Shown: positions 1 to 8,955, counted from the first letter of the stretch. The stretch: 64,000 bases of DNA from Indioceanicola profundi (GCF_003568845.1 NZ_CP030128.1:124001-188000), one strand, 5' to 3'. Notes: generated from the sequence alone by a model not told the origin. Program-made: numbers and translations.

Positions 1-505
1 CGGCAAAGCGGCTAACGCCCAGCACATTCAGGTGCTCCAGCCAGCGTGTCGCCGCCATGACGTCCGGCGGTCCATGCTGGCTGGGCACCAGGACCAGATC
101 TGCTGCTTTCAGCACGGCTTCCATCTGCTCCGGCGCCGCCTCCACGCCGGGCGGCGTGTCGACGATGATGATGTCGAGCGGCTGCTCACGCGCCACATCC
201 AGAAACGCCTGCACATTGCCCATCCCGACATCCTCGAACATAGCGATCTGCGGCGCCGCGTCCGGGCGTTCGCTCCACCAGTCCCGCAATGACTTTTGCG
301 GATCCAGATCGACCATGGCGACCTGAAGCCCCGCATGCGCCGCGGCGACCGCCAGCGCGCGGGCCACGCTGGTCTTGCCGACGCCGCCCTTGCTTGCCGA
401 GATTACGACCAGCTTCGGCACCTGCACCGGCGTGGCGCCGGTCTGCCCCTTGCCTGCCGGCTTGGCGGCCTTGCCGGTGCGGCGTTCCTTGACTGCTACG
501 GCCAT
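1..505 (-). CDS. ParA-family partition ATPase, partial (runs off left edge)
   Basis: The open frame starts with ATG at 505 and leaves the window at position 1, giving about 168 residues with no stop. A deviant Walker A motif (SKGGVGKTS) lies near residues 38-46, followed by the switch region VDLDPQKSLRDWW and a Walker B-like stretch DIIIVDTPPG. These are hallmarks of ParA/Soj ATPases that position plasmids or other cargo on the nucleoid. There is no N-terminal helix-turn-helix, so it is a short ParA unlike the second one at 5.0-6.1 kb. A Lys/Ala-rich stretch of about 30 residues precedes the ATPase core. No ParB partner is visible next to it; one could lie left of the window. It could serve a second partition system or position something other than the plasmid. 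Confidence 0.9.
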   Translation of the reverse strand, partial: MAVAVKERRTGKAAKPAGKGQTGATPVQVPKLVVISASKGGVGKTSVARALAVAAAHAGLQVAMVDLDPQKSLRDWWSERPDAAPQIAMFEDVGMGNVQAFLDVAREQPLDIIIVDTPPGVEAAPEQMEAVLKAADLVLVPSQHGPPDVMAATRWLEHLNVLGVSRFA

Positions 506-1170
506 TGGCTCCCCCGATTTCAAGATGCGCCATCCTACATGCCCTCCGCCTGTCGGCAAGCCCGCGCTGCCGGTTCGGCGCTGAACCCTCCTTTCCTGTG
601 GCGCAGGCGCTGCAGGCCGTTGTGGCCGGAGATGCAACGGCCCTCGTGAGAGCCACGCCTCATGGTCCTGCGCCGGGATCTGGTCCGGTCAGCGGGCCGG
701 TCCAGCCCCGATCGGGAGGAGGCCCATCCTGGAGGAGAGGGGCCGTCCGAACGCAAGCCAGAGCGGATTCGATGCGACCCTGCCACGCCGCCCTGGCCAT
801 TCTCCGGGTTGGCAACCGGAAGGTTCTCCTCCTGCACATCGCCCTTTGATGGGCGCCGGCATCCGCCCCGACGGGTTTCAACGTTGAAACCTCCACCTGG
901 ACAGCGCCGGAACAGCCCTGGTCAAATTTCCGGGGTCCCGCTTCACAGGATGTGGATGAGATCACATCCTGGTGACGGGTGGGGCGGAGTCAATCTCACG
1001 ATCCATGCTTGCCGCCACCGCCGTTCCGGCAAGGACCTGGTGTACAGGAAAGATTCAAATGCCCTGCACCATCGGGTTCAAGCGCCATCAGGGTCGCGGC
1101 CGCTGTACAATGTGCCGGATCGGCGCGTGCTGCTGATGGCAGCTCAGGCCTTGCGCGGATCCAAGCGCGC
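506..1170. other. Non-coding stretch with one perfect palindrome
   Basis: No convincing gene is visible between the partial parA and the IS5 remnant. Open frames here overlap on both strands, lack ribosome binding sites and resemble no family I know. The one notable element is the 18-bp palindrome listed at 874-891. Confidence 0.5.
874..891. repeat. 18-bp perfect palindrome, possible partition or operator site
   Basis: GGTTTCAACGTTGAAACC is a perfect palindrome. Its core TCAACGTTGA recurs at 6130-6139 in front of the second parA gene. It lies about 370 bp upstream of the partial parA at the left edge. It has the general look of parS-like sites (TTTCA...TGAAA arms) but matches no consensus I can name with certainty. 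Confidence 0.45.
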
Positions 1171-1572
1171 CTAATAAAGCCATCTTTGGACGACGCGCCA
1201 GCAGATAAGGCCGGCGGCGCGGTGGCGGAAGCCTGAGACGATGTCGGCGCGGCGCCCGCAGCGGTTGACGAGGCGGCGGTATCGGCTGAACCATGCGAGC
1301 GTCCGTTCCACCGCCCACCTGTGGCGAACTAGGCGCTGGCCGGTGTCCATCCCGCGCCGGGCGATCCGGGGCGTGATGCCGCGGCGGCGCAAAGCCCGGC
1401 GAACAGGGGCAACGTCGTAGCCCTTGTCGGCGTGGAGCTTGGCCGGGCGGCGGGGCCGTCCCGCGCACTGCCGGACCGGCGGCACGGTGTTGACCAGGGC
1501 CACGATCTCCTTGCTGTCGTGCCAGTTGGCGGCAGTGAGCCTCAGGGCGAGAGGGATGCCGTTCACGTCCAC
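1171..1572 (-). pseudogene. IS5-family transposase, C-terminal fragment
   Basis: The reading frame encodes the C-terminal half of a DDE transposase of the IS5 family (ISL2/IS1031-like). Visible are VDVNGIPLALRL, LHADKGYD (second catalytic Asp region), the arginine-rich RRALRRRGITPRIARRG and the final RHRWAVERTLAWFSRYRRL with the catalytic Glu. The frame stays open upstream to about 1722, but residues before SKRHILVD do not look like a transposase, so the first half, including the first catalytic Asp, is missing. No terminal inverted repeats or target duplications were identified. It is most likely an inactive relic. Confidence 0.75.
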
Positions 1573-1965
1573 GAGGATATGGCGCTTGGAGTCCAGGGTT
1601 TGGCGGACATGGTCACCCGAAATGAAGGCCCTACAGTCCGGATGGATGTTGCTGCGGGCCAGACTGCCCTCGCTCTCTCCTGGCCGACCGAAGCCATGGG
1701 CTACCGGGCTCGCCGCTTCAACTCAGCCACTGGTCCGGGTTTCGATCGGCTGCGCTCCGACGCCATAACCCCACCGGCTTGGCTCCTCACGGCCCCTCCC
1801 TTGGAGAAGAGCGGATACGAGCACGGGCCAGGACTTTGACTGCGGCACGCCGGAGCGGCTCATGACCGCCATACGCCCGCAATGCCACCCGGCCGGTCAT
1901 GCTATATGATGTTGCCGCTTCGTGAGAGGGCCGGGTTCTGGCCGGAGCAACTGGCCGGTAACATA
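1573..1965. other. Stretch without recognised gene
   Basis: It lies between the transposase relic and the acetyltransferase. The transposase frame remains open to about 1722 but loses similarity. Nothing else is recognisable here. Confidence 0.4.
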
Positions 1966-2493
1966 ATGAGTTGGACCATGGACCTTCAGCTTCGCCCTGC
2001 GCTTCCTTCGGACCTTGCACTGCTGCGCGCCTGGGATGCCAAGCCGCACGTCATTGCCGCACGCAGCAGTGACGGCGGCATGAACTGGGAGGAGGAGCTT
2101 TCGCGCCATCCGCCGTGGCGGGAACTGCTGATCGCGGAAATCTCTGGCCATGCGATCGGCTTCATGCAGATCATCGACCCCGCGCTGGAGGATAGCCACT
2201 ATTGGGGCGGGATGCCTGCCGGGCTGCGTGCAATCGATATCTGGGTCGGCGACGAGGCGGCCCTGGGCCAGGGATACGGCACGGCGATGATGCGCCAAGC
2301 GATTGATCGCTGCTTCGCCGATCCGTCGGTCGAGGCGCTTTTGATCGACCCGCTCGCCAGCAACCACCGGGCCCACCGCTTTTATCAGCGCCTCGGCTTC
2401 CGCCCCGTTGAGCGCCGGGTCTTCGGCGAGGATGACTGCCTGATTCATCGTCTGGATCGCGGCGCATCCAAGCATCCGTCAGCAATGTTCTGA
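1966..2493 (+). CDS. GNAT acetyltransferase, AAC(6')-like
   Basis: This encodes a 175-residue GNAT-fold acetyltransferase. The C-terminal half carries hallmarks of aminoglycoside 6'-N-acetyltransferases: PAGLRAIDIWVGDEA, the acetyl-CoA loop GQGYGTAMMRQAI, LIDPLASNHRAHRFYQRLGF and the final FGEDDCLIH. Such enzymes acetylate aminoglycosides in the cytoplasm with acetyl-CoA. The true substrate of environmental members is often unknown, so a resistance phenotype is an inference. I take the ATG at 1966; ATG 1978 (MDLQLRP) is an alternative, and the open frame extends upstream to 1882. It stands alone, next to an IS remnant, as expected for a mobile accessory gene. Confidence 0.8.
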   Translation: MSWTMDLQLRPALPSDLALLRAWDAKPHVIAARSSDGGMNWEEELSRHPPWRELLIAEISGHAIGFMQIIDPALEDSHYWGGMPAGLRAIDIWVGDEAALGQGYGTAMMRQAIDRCFADPSVEALLIDPLASNHRAHRFYQRLGFRPVERRVFGEDDCLIHRLDRGASKHPSAMF

Positions 2494-2608
2494 ACGGCAC
2501 TCCGGCTCCTTGAAGCGGTTTACTTAACTGTCCCGCTTGTTCAAGGATTTGCCGATTGCTTAGATAAGAGATTCTGCCACGGCCCAATCTGCGTTTGGAA
2601 GTTCCCGC

Positions 2609-3833
2609 ATGGGAAGGATCGTGGAAATGCCGGCTGCGGAAGAAATGGTGCGGGCCTATGTGCCGCGGCCCCTGCCGCCCGCTCCGCCCGTCAATTTTCT
2701 GTCTCTCCTGGATCGCTTGACCCGCACCGAGCGGGCGCTTTGTCGCCTGGACGGCATCACCAGGATGCGCCCACGCCAGGAGCTGTTCCTCTACATGTCT
2801 GTGCGCAAGGAAGCTATTCTAGCAACTTACGATCGCGGGCACCCGGCCGACGCTCACGGATCTGCTGCGGTTTGAACAGGAGGCCGTGGCCGGGCAGCCG
2901 GTGGACGATGTCCGCGAGGCGTCCAATTGCGTGGACGCCCTGATATATGGCTTTGAACGGATGGACAGCCTGCCGCTCTCCCTTTGTCTCATCCACGAAA
3001 TGCATGTGCGCCTGCTGCAGGGCAGCCGGAGCGGGACCAAGGATCCGGGCGAATTCCGCAGGTCGCAGAACTGGATCGGCGGGACGCGGCCAGGCTATGC
3101 CCTGTTCGTGCCGCCGCCACCGGGAGATCTCGCCCACTGTCTTGATGCATTCGAGCGCCTCATGCACGATCGGGCGGCTCGCCTGCCGGCCCGTGTCAAA
3201 GCCGGGCTCCTGCACGTTCCGTTCGAAACCACCCACCCCTTCCTGGACGGACATAGCAGGATCGATCGTTTCCTGGCCACCCTGTTCCTGTGCCCCGAAG
3301 GCGTGCTGCAGAAGCCGCTGCTCCATTTGAGCCTCTTCTTGAAAACCCGGTGACGCGATTATTACCGTTTGCTGCAGGAGGTGTGGGAACAGGGAGCCTG
3401 GGAGGCTTGGCTCGAATTCTTCCTGGAGGGGGTGGCCGAAACAGCCGACCGCGCCGTCCTCGCAGCCTCCCGGATCGTCGAGCTGTTCAGGTGGAACCGG
3501 GAGCGGATTGCCAGGGCGAGCGAGCGCACCGGATCAGCCTTGCGGCGATATGAGGCCCTGCAAGAGGCGCCCTATGCCACGGCCGGTACGCTGGTTCAGC
3601 GGTCGCGCCTGTCGGCGCCGACGGTGGATGCGGTGCTTGCCGAACTGGAGCAGCTTGGCGCCGTGGACGAGGTGACAGGCCGATGTCGTGGCCGCGTCTT
3701 TGCTTCCAGGGCCTATCTGGAAATCCTCACCAAAGGCGCTACGCCTCTCGCCGCGTCGAGGAGGCGGGCTCCCCTCAGGGCTCTGGATCGAGGTACTGAG
3801 GACCATGCCAGACAGGGCCAGAGCCGGTACTGA
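2609..3833 (+). pseudogene. Fic-family protein, broken by a frameshift and a stop
   Basis: Three open pieces together make one Fic protein (AMPylase-type). Piece one (2609-2875) has the Fic N-terminal region (FLYMSVRKEAIL). The frame shifts at about 2820-2850, after which TLTDLLRFEQEAVAGQPVDD continues in the next frame. The core follows with FETTHPFLDGHSRIDRF, a degraded version of HPFxDGNGRxxR: Asn-Gly is replaced by His-Ser and the last Gly by Asp. An in-frame TGA at 3351-3353 then interrupts LFLKTR / RDYYRLLQEV, and a winged-helix-like C-terminus ends at 3833. A frame lesion, a nonsense codon and a mutated active-site loop together argue for a dead gene rather than a sequencing error alone. 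Confidence 0.8.
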
Positions 3834-4128
3834 TCCCTGGCACAACAATCGAAAGCCAAGTCGAACGCGGCCCGTTCCCGGTCGGATATATCCCTATTTT
3901 GCCGTGGTCCCCTGGCCGGAGCCCGCGTGAACCGCAGGACGGACAGCTCTTCACCCTTCCTTCCTCCACCCGCGACAACGGCAGGGCAACGGCCCCGACC
4001 ACAAATGCCCCGCGCCGCACGTCAACCCGGCCAAGAGATAAGAGAGATCGGCGAGCAGGCCCGGGGGCGGGCACTGGCAAGATGCAAGCGGCCCGGATCT
4101 GCGTTGGGGCGACAATTTGCCGTCTGAC

Positions 4129-5028
4129 CTATGTGCCGCCCGCGAGAATGGAGTCGATTTCTGCCTTCAGCTGCTCAAGACACCGGCGTTCTTCCGCCCC
4201 TAGCGTGTGGCCGGCAGTGCGGGCAGCGTGCAGAGCCGTCGTCATTTTCTCAAGGCCGCGAACACTAAAGTGGATCCCGGCCTTTGATCCTGTCCGTGTC
4301 GGCGCCGGCTCCCCGGACTGAACAGTCGATTTCTGCTCCTCGGCCTCCCGTGCCGCCCGAATACTCCGGACGGTCAGCATGCCTTTCCTGGCCAACTCGA
4401 CCAGCTGATCCCGCACGGTCCCGCTCTCAATTCTGGCCAGTTCCACCAGCGCATTCCGCGGAATGTCCAGTTCTGACGTCAGAACCCCATCCAGGATCTC
4501 CTCTGGGAGCGAGAGAATGCGGAGGGTTGCGCTCACCTCCCCCTTGCTCTTGCCAAGCGCCTGCGCTGCTTGATTCTGGCTCCAACCCTTCCCCTCGATA
4601 AGGCGCTGAAGCCCCCTCGCCTCCTCAACAGGCGTCAGGTCAACACGCTGAAGGTTCTCGATCAGGGCCGCCACTTCCGGATCTTCGCTGTGTTCGATCG
4701 CCAGCAAGGCCGGCCAGCCGTTCAGCGCCGCCGCCCTCCATCGGCGTTCCCCGGCCACGATGATCCATCCAGCACGGCTGTCGGGATCGCGCCGGACCAG
4801 AATGGGCTGCAACTGCCCCTGTTCCGCCATGGTCGCTGCCAGCGCCTGGATCTCGGCGGCATCGAAGCGCTTGCGCGGCTGGCCGGGATCCGCCCTGATC
4901 CGCTCCAACGGCGCCTCAAACGTATGTCGGAACCGGCTGTCCCTGGTTACCAGCGTGTCGGACGCGTCGCCAATCATTGCGCTGGCCGCGCCGAGAATGG
5001 GTGAGGGTCGTTTCGCCTTGCCGGCCAT
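4129..5028 (-). CDS. parB: Plasmid partition protein ParB
   Basis: A 299-residue ParB/Spo0J-family DNA-binding CTPase that loads at parS and recruits ParA. It shows the ParB N-domain, with PGQPRKRF near residue 48, the nucleotide-binding box GERRWRA at 93-99, ENLQR at 124-128, and a helix-turn-helix at about 146-172 (WSQNQAAQALGKSKGEVSATLR). The C-terminal 60 residues probably dimerise. Its start lies 3 bp after the parA stop, so the two are co-transcribed and probably coupled. A 16-bp palindrome inside the gene (4470-4485) is repeated upstream of parA and is the best centromere candidate. Confidence 0.93.
   Translation of the reverse strand: MAGKAKRPSPILGAASAMIGDASDTLVTRDSRFRHTFEAPLERIRADPGQPRKRFDAAEIQALAATMAEQGQLQPILVRRDPDSRAGWIIVAGERRWRAAALNGWPALLAIEHSEDPEVAALIENLQRVDLTPVEEARGLQRLIEGKGWSQNQAAQALGKSKGEVSATLRILSLPEEILDGVLTSELDIPRNALVELARIESGTVRDQLVELARKGMLTVRSIRAAREAEEQKSTVQSGEPAPTRTGSKAGIHFSVRGLEKMTTALHAARTAGHTLGAEERRCLEQLKAEIDSILAGGT
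4470..4485. repeat. 16-bp palindrome inside parB, candidate parS
   Basis: GTTCTGACGTCAGAAC is a perfect palindrome and occurs again, identically, at 6398-6413 on the other side of parA. ParB binding sites are typically 14-16 bp palindromes within or beside the par operon. Identity of two copies flanking parA is seen directly; the function is inference. Confidence 0.55.
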
Positions 5029-5031
5029 GCT

Positions 5032-6063
5032 CTAGCCCTCCTGCTCATCCAAAACCATGTCCGCGACAGCTCGCGGCAGCACCGCCCCGGCGGCCAATCC
5101 GTCGGCAAGCTTCGCATAAACCTGCGTCGCCGGACTGCTGGGGCTCGCCTCGAGGGCGATGCGACCATTGCGGGCGGCATGGCCAAAGACCGCGCTGTCC
5201 GGCACAGGCGTCAGAACCGGGGCCTTGCCCCCCATGGCCTGCACCAGAAGCGCCAAGACCTCCCGGTCCACGCTCTTGCGCTTGCCATATTGTGTTGGCA
5301 GGATTCCGGCCAGCCGCAGGCCGGGGTTGAGGCGCCGCTGGACCTTGTTGATGGTGCCCAGGATCAGGCCCACACCCATCGTGTCGTAGGGTTCCGTGCG
5401 AACCGGGATCAGCACATCCTGGGCTGCAGCGAGGGCCATCCAGGTCAACATGCCAAGGTTCGGTGGCGCATCGATGACAATGAAGTCATAGCGCCCGCGC
5501 ACTTCGTCCAATGCTTCGCGCAGGGCGGCGTCGAAGCCGGGCTCCCGTCGCCCGTCGGTTTCGGCCAGGTCAATGTGGCTGCCCGCCAAATCGAATGGCG
5601 GCGCACAGCCGTCGATGATCTCCTCTCCGGCCGAGATAATGATGTCGGCGATCGGCTTGCCGGTCAGAATAACCTGCGCCATGGTACGCCCCTGGCGGTA
5701 AGCCTCCACGGCGCCGCCGGCCAGGATACCGGCCGTTGCCGTAGCCTGTGGATCCATGTCCACCAGCAGCACCTCCCGCCCGCCGCGCCGCAGCGCATAG
5801 GCAAGATTCAGAGCGCTGGTGGTCTTCCCGACGCCGCCCTTCTGGTTCGCCAGAACAATGACTCGGGCCTGGCGTGGGCGCCCTTCCAGCAGCGCCGCAA
5901 GCTCCGCAGCAACATCGTCGGGGATGCTCTCCCGTCCATTCTCCCAGCGACTGATCTTCGGCTTGTCATAGCTGCGGCGGAGGCGACGGTTCAGCGCATC
6001 CTTCATTTCCGCCTGGCTGAGGCCCAACTGCTGCCGTACCTCCCGCATGCGTTCACCATTCAT
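5032..6063 (-). CDS. parA: Plasmid partition ATPase ParA with N-terminal HTH
   Basis: A 343-residue type Ia ParA. The first 60 residues form a helix-turn-helix (REVRQQLGLSQAEMKDAL...KISRWENG), which in this class autoregulates the par operon. The ATPase has the deviant Walker A KGGVGKTT at 75-82, VDMDPQATAT (switch I) and DFIVIDAPPN (Walker B). I chose ATG 6063 because GGAAGGGGGG lies 5-8 bases upstream; an in-frame start at 6108 has no such site. Upstream sits a cluster of ATCAAC/GTTGAT repeats (6115-6152), a plausible operator. parB follows after 3 bp. Confidence 0.93.
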   Translation of the reverse strand: MNGERMREVRQQLGLSQAEMKDALNRRLRRSYDKPKISRWENGRESIPDDVAAELAALLEGRPRQARVIVLANQKGGVGKTTSALNLAYALRRGGREVLLVDMDPQATATAGILAGGAVEAYRQGRTMAQVILTGKPIADIIISAGEEIIDGCAPPFDLAGSHIDLAETDGRREPGFDAALREALDEVRGRYDFIVIDAPPNLGMLTWMALAAAQDVLIPVRTEPYDTMGVGLILGTINKVQRRLNPGLRLAGILPTQYGKRKSVDREVLALLVQAMGGKAPVLTPVPDSAVFGHAARNGRIALEASPSSPATQVYAKLADGLAAGAVLPRAVADMVLDEQEG

Positions 6064-6114
6064 CGCGCCCCCCTTCCAACATCTTTCGCCTGCACACCAG
6101 ACTCGCATGGCGAA

Positions 6115-6152
6115 ATCAACCAGTCAACATCAACGTTGATAGTTGATAGTTG
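6115..6152. promoter_or_regulatory. ATCAAC/GTTGAT repeat cluster upstream of parA, possible operator
   Basis: Within 38 bp the hexamer ATCAAC occurs twice and its reverse complement GTTGAT twice, plus partial copies. The central pair forms the 12-bp palindrome ATCAACGTTGAT (6129-6140). It lies 52-89 bp before the parA start. An HTH-bearing ParA usually represses its own promoter from such repeats. A TTGACT on the minus strand inside the block could be a -35 box, but I see no clear -10. Confidence 0.5.
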
Positions 6153-6357
6153 CACTCCGCCTCGTGACGCGGCGTCCCATCGCAACTTTCCCCGAGGTCG
6201 TACGCTGGACTGCACAGGCTGGTTGCACCGCCCCCTTGCGCGCTCAACTCATCCAATCCTTGGCCGGGGACCGGCTTTCTCCCGGTCCGGTGAAACATAG
6301 CAGAGGTAAGGACGATGTTCGCTTCACGAGCATCGAGCGCTGCTCGGCGAAGCCAGG

Positions 6358-6372
6358 GCCGCAATGGTCCGA
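6358..6372 (+). repeat. Isolated iteron copy upstream of parA
   Basis: GCCGCAATGGTCCGA matches the oriV iteron consensus exactly but sits about 2.6 kb from the main array and 26 bp from the candidate parS palindrome. It might titrate RepA or link replication and partition. Function not shown by sequence alone. Confidence 0.6.
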
Positions 6373-6397
6373 GTGTCCAGCACCAGCCGGCTCCGAG

Positions 6398-6413
6398 GTT
6401 CTGACGTCAGAAC
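6398..6413. repeat. 16-bp palindrome upstream of parA, candidate parS
   Basis: This is the second copy of GTTCTGACGTCAGAAC, here extended by one more base pair on each side to an 18-bp palindrome (6397-6414). It is the partner of the copy inside parB at 4470-4485. Confidence 0.55.
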
Positions 6414-7422
6414 CGGAGGGCGGCCAGCCGCCGCCGCGACGAAGTGGCTGGAGCCCGGACCGCTGCCACCGCATCAAGCGTCCTGCCGCCTGCAACGGCA
6501 TGGGAAACGAGGCCATGAGTCCCTCAGAGCGCCGAACTCTCCCACTGAAGAATTCCGGTTGCGTGTGCGATGCGGGTCGACTTCAGCCACGCTGTCATAC
6601 TCCGCACCCCGCCATGCCTTTTGCCAACGCCGACGGTCGCACTGGTGCCGGGACTTGCATACATTTGCAGACAGGAGGACGCCCCAATCTGAGCAACCGT
6701 TTCGACGTGATGCCATATCGGGTCGGGCGCGCGGAGTGGCGGTGAGCATGACAGGTCCGCGAGAGCCAGTGTGAAAGGGGATGCCGCATAGTCGTCAATG
6801 CTCCTGCCCGCACCGCCGGCGGGCATTTCCAGCGATCGGCGCCGATCATGCGGCGGGCTCCTGGCCGGACTGGGCCCGCCCTCCTGGTCATGGCAACTGA
6901 ATGGCACTGCCGCACAAGCCGAGCCGCAAGGAGGTTGGTCTGCGCCTCGCATCGCCGCCGCACCATTCTGTCCGATCCAGGAGCTGCCGTTGCCGAGCGT
7001 TCTCGTGACAGGGGAGGGGACCAAAGGAATGAGGAGGGCCGCAGCTCTTCGGCAGGCCGGCCGGGGCGCGCCCGTCGACCTTTTCATGGTCCGGGTCGCC
7101 AGCAGAACCAGCACGTTTCCGTACGGTTCTCTGGCCGGTTTGCTGGACCCGGCCACGGCGGGTTTGGATCAGGGCACCGGCTCCCAAGAGGTGCAGAGGA
7201 AGGTGGAAGGTTTCCGGTTGGTAAGGAAACAGGGCGACCGCCGCCGTGCCGGCCGCCTCGCCATGTTCATTGTCAAAAGGGGGCGGGGGTGATCGCGCCC
7301 GGCGACCACACCGGACGGATGATCCGCCCTTTCAGCACCATGACTGCCGCGGTGCCGCCTCCGCGGCGCGACGCGCCGCCGGCCGCGGACAAGATCATCG
7401 TGAAACCAGGGCCGCCCATTAT

Positions 7423-7474
7423 ACGGATCCGGCGCGGCCACTCCGGAAAGCCAGAGTGGCCGCGCCGGATCCGT
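7423..7474. repeat. 21-bp perfect inverted repeat (strong hairpin)
   Basis: Two 21-base arms (7423-7443 and 7454-7474) are exact reverse complements around a 10-base loop. The arms begin ACGGATCCGGCGCGG. There is no T-run on either side, so a plain rho-independent terminator is unlikely. Alternatives are a single-strand initiation site, a transfer-origin hairpin, a resolution site or the end of a lost element. Confidence 0.6.
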
Positions 7475-7948
7475 GGAAGGGCCGTGTAGCCCGGTCTTAC
7501 GCAGCCGGTACGCCGAAGGTCGGCCGGCAGGGACTCGGCCAGGATGGGCAGCACCTCAGGCAAAGGGCGAGAGCAGGCCGTGCCGCCGAGGATGGCCTGC
7601 TTTCAAGGCGACGAGGAGCGCAGCATGGCCCCGCTGTGCGACAGCCCTTTCAGCCGCTCCATGCCCAAGGCGCCACTGACGTCGATCCATGTCTCGAATG
7701 ATCAAGGCGTGGTGGAGGAGGGGAGCCTGTGCCATGCAGACGGAGAGAAAATCCACTGGCCTTCGCCAAGCGACGGCCTTGATCCTGGCCGCACCGGTTT
7801 TTCGGCGCCGCCATCACCGGGCCGGAAAGGTTCTTGTCTGATACGGGACGGGGCGAAACAGGCCGCGCCTGTCCGCCGGACGGGCCAGTCTGGTGCTGAC
7901 TCCGGAGCAGGGTAGATATCTCGGGAGTGTTCAAGGTCCGACGGCAGG

Positions 7949-7963
7949 GCCGCAATGGTCCGA
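7949..7963 (+). repeat. Iteron copy just beyond the repA stop
   Basis: GCCGCAATGGTCCGA is identical to the oriV iteron consensus and ends 8 bp from the end of repA, about 1 kb from the array that lies upstream of the gene. Confidence 0.6.
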
Positions 7964-7971
7964 TTCCGCCC

Positions 7972-8895
7972 TCAGGCGATCTTCGCAATGGGCGGTCGGC
8001 TTGGATGCAGAACAAGGCCCTCGTCGGTCACATCGACCCGCGCGTCGGGATAGACGGCGAGCGCCATGCTCAAGGCAGCCAGGAAATTGGGCTTGAGGTG
8101 CGAGAGCTTCTTATAATGCTCTCCGAACTGCGCCTTCACCGCATGCCACCGCACCGGAGTCGGCTTTTCCAGCACATGCAGCCGGTAGCTCAGCCAGATA
8201 TAGATGTCGATTGCCGCCGAATGACCGGAGATGTGCCGCAGGGCGGCCTCGCTCAAAGGCACGGGGTGACGCTTGAGATCGGCAAAGAAGGTTTCATCCA
8301 GTTCAACTTCGTCCTGGAAGAGGGTGACCTGCCGCGTATCGGCAGGGGTGGACTTGAAGCTGATGGCGTTGCGGACGAAGGCCGCATTGGTCCGTAGCTC
8401 GGCCGTGGGCGTGTCCCAGATGAACTGAAGCGAGCAGGCGGTGATCCGTTGTGCCTGCTCGCGCACCAGCTGATAGGTCTTCCCGCCGGCGCTGCGCTCT
8501 CCCATCGCCTTCATCCAGGCATGCCAATTGTCGCCCAGCTCGACGCGGCGGCAGTTGGTGCGCACAGCCTGGGTCTGCAGATAGAGCAGGATCATGCGGG
8601 CCTTGGCCCCATAGGGAACCCCGACCAACGACCCATCGCTGCGCCGGCCCGACTGAATGATCAGCGTACACCGGTTGTTGGATTTGCGATGGTATTCAGG
8701 GTCCTGGGCGCGGTCCGGATTGGTATGGGGAAGGCTGGTCAGGGCAAAGCCCGCATGAGCAATGCCTAATTCCTGGCTTTCATCGGACATGTAGGCATAG
8801 GCTGCTTCCAGGGCTGAGCGCTCAGCCTTGCTCGTGACCAGCTGGCGTGCCGTGTCAATGCCGTGGTCGGTAATGAGGCGGCGGATGTCGGCCAT
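7972..8895 (-). CDS. repA: Plasmid replication initiator, RepA_C type
   Basis: A 307-residue protein resembling the plasmid-encoded RepA family (RepA_C) found on alphaproteobacterial iteron plasmids. Typical segments are RTNCRRVELGDNWHAWMKAMG, GGKTYQLVREQAQRI and IDIYIWLSYRLHVL; the later part should form winged helices that bind iterons. ATG 8895 is preceded by AGGAG nine bases upstream. Immediately upstream lie an AT-rich segment and eleven iteron copies, in the usual initiator-origin arrangement. Probably autoregulated, because one iteron (8956-8971) lies 60 bp before the start codon. Confidence 0.88.
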   Translation of the reverse strand: MADIRRLITDHGIDTARQLVTSKAERSALEAAYAYMSDESQELGIAHAGFALTSLPHTNPDRAQDPEYHRKSNNRCTLIIQSGRRSDGSLVGVPYGAKARMILLYLQTQAVRTNCRRVELGDNWHAWMKAMGERSAGGKTYQLVREQAQRITACSLQFIWDTPTAELRTNAAFVRNAISFKSTPADTRQVTLFQDEVELDETFFADLKRHPVPLSEAALRHISGHSAAIDIYIWLSYRLHVLEKPTPVRWHAVKAQFGEHYKKLSHLKPNFLAALSMALAVYPDARVDVTDEGLVLHPSRPPIAKIA

Positions 8896-8955
8896 GCCGG
8901 GATCTCCTGTTCGGCGCAGGTCAGAGGATTCCAGGTCGTCAGCTCAAAATCCAGT

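Larger units (their letters stand above)
6153..7971. other. 1.8-kb stretch without recognised gene
   Basis: This lies between parA and the 3' end of repA. Open frames are present in every frame, as expected for GC-rich DNA, but none has a credible start, a ribosome binding site or a recognisable domain. It does contain a parS-like palindrome (6398-6413), an isolated iteron (6358-6372), a 21-bp perfect inverted repeat (7423-7474) and an iteron just beyond the repA stop (7949-7963). The stretch looks like structured plasmid backbone rather than coding DNA. Confidence 0.5.

Noticed and set aside
6524-7156. 210-codon minus-strand frame between parA and repA
   Set aside because: Composition is typical of random GC-rich sequence, with no ribosome site and no recognisable domain.
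7423-7474. Hairpin as a rho-independent terminator
   Set aside because: No T-run on either side and no gene ends next to it; kept as a structural repeat instead.
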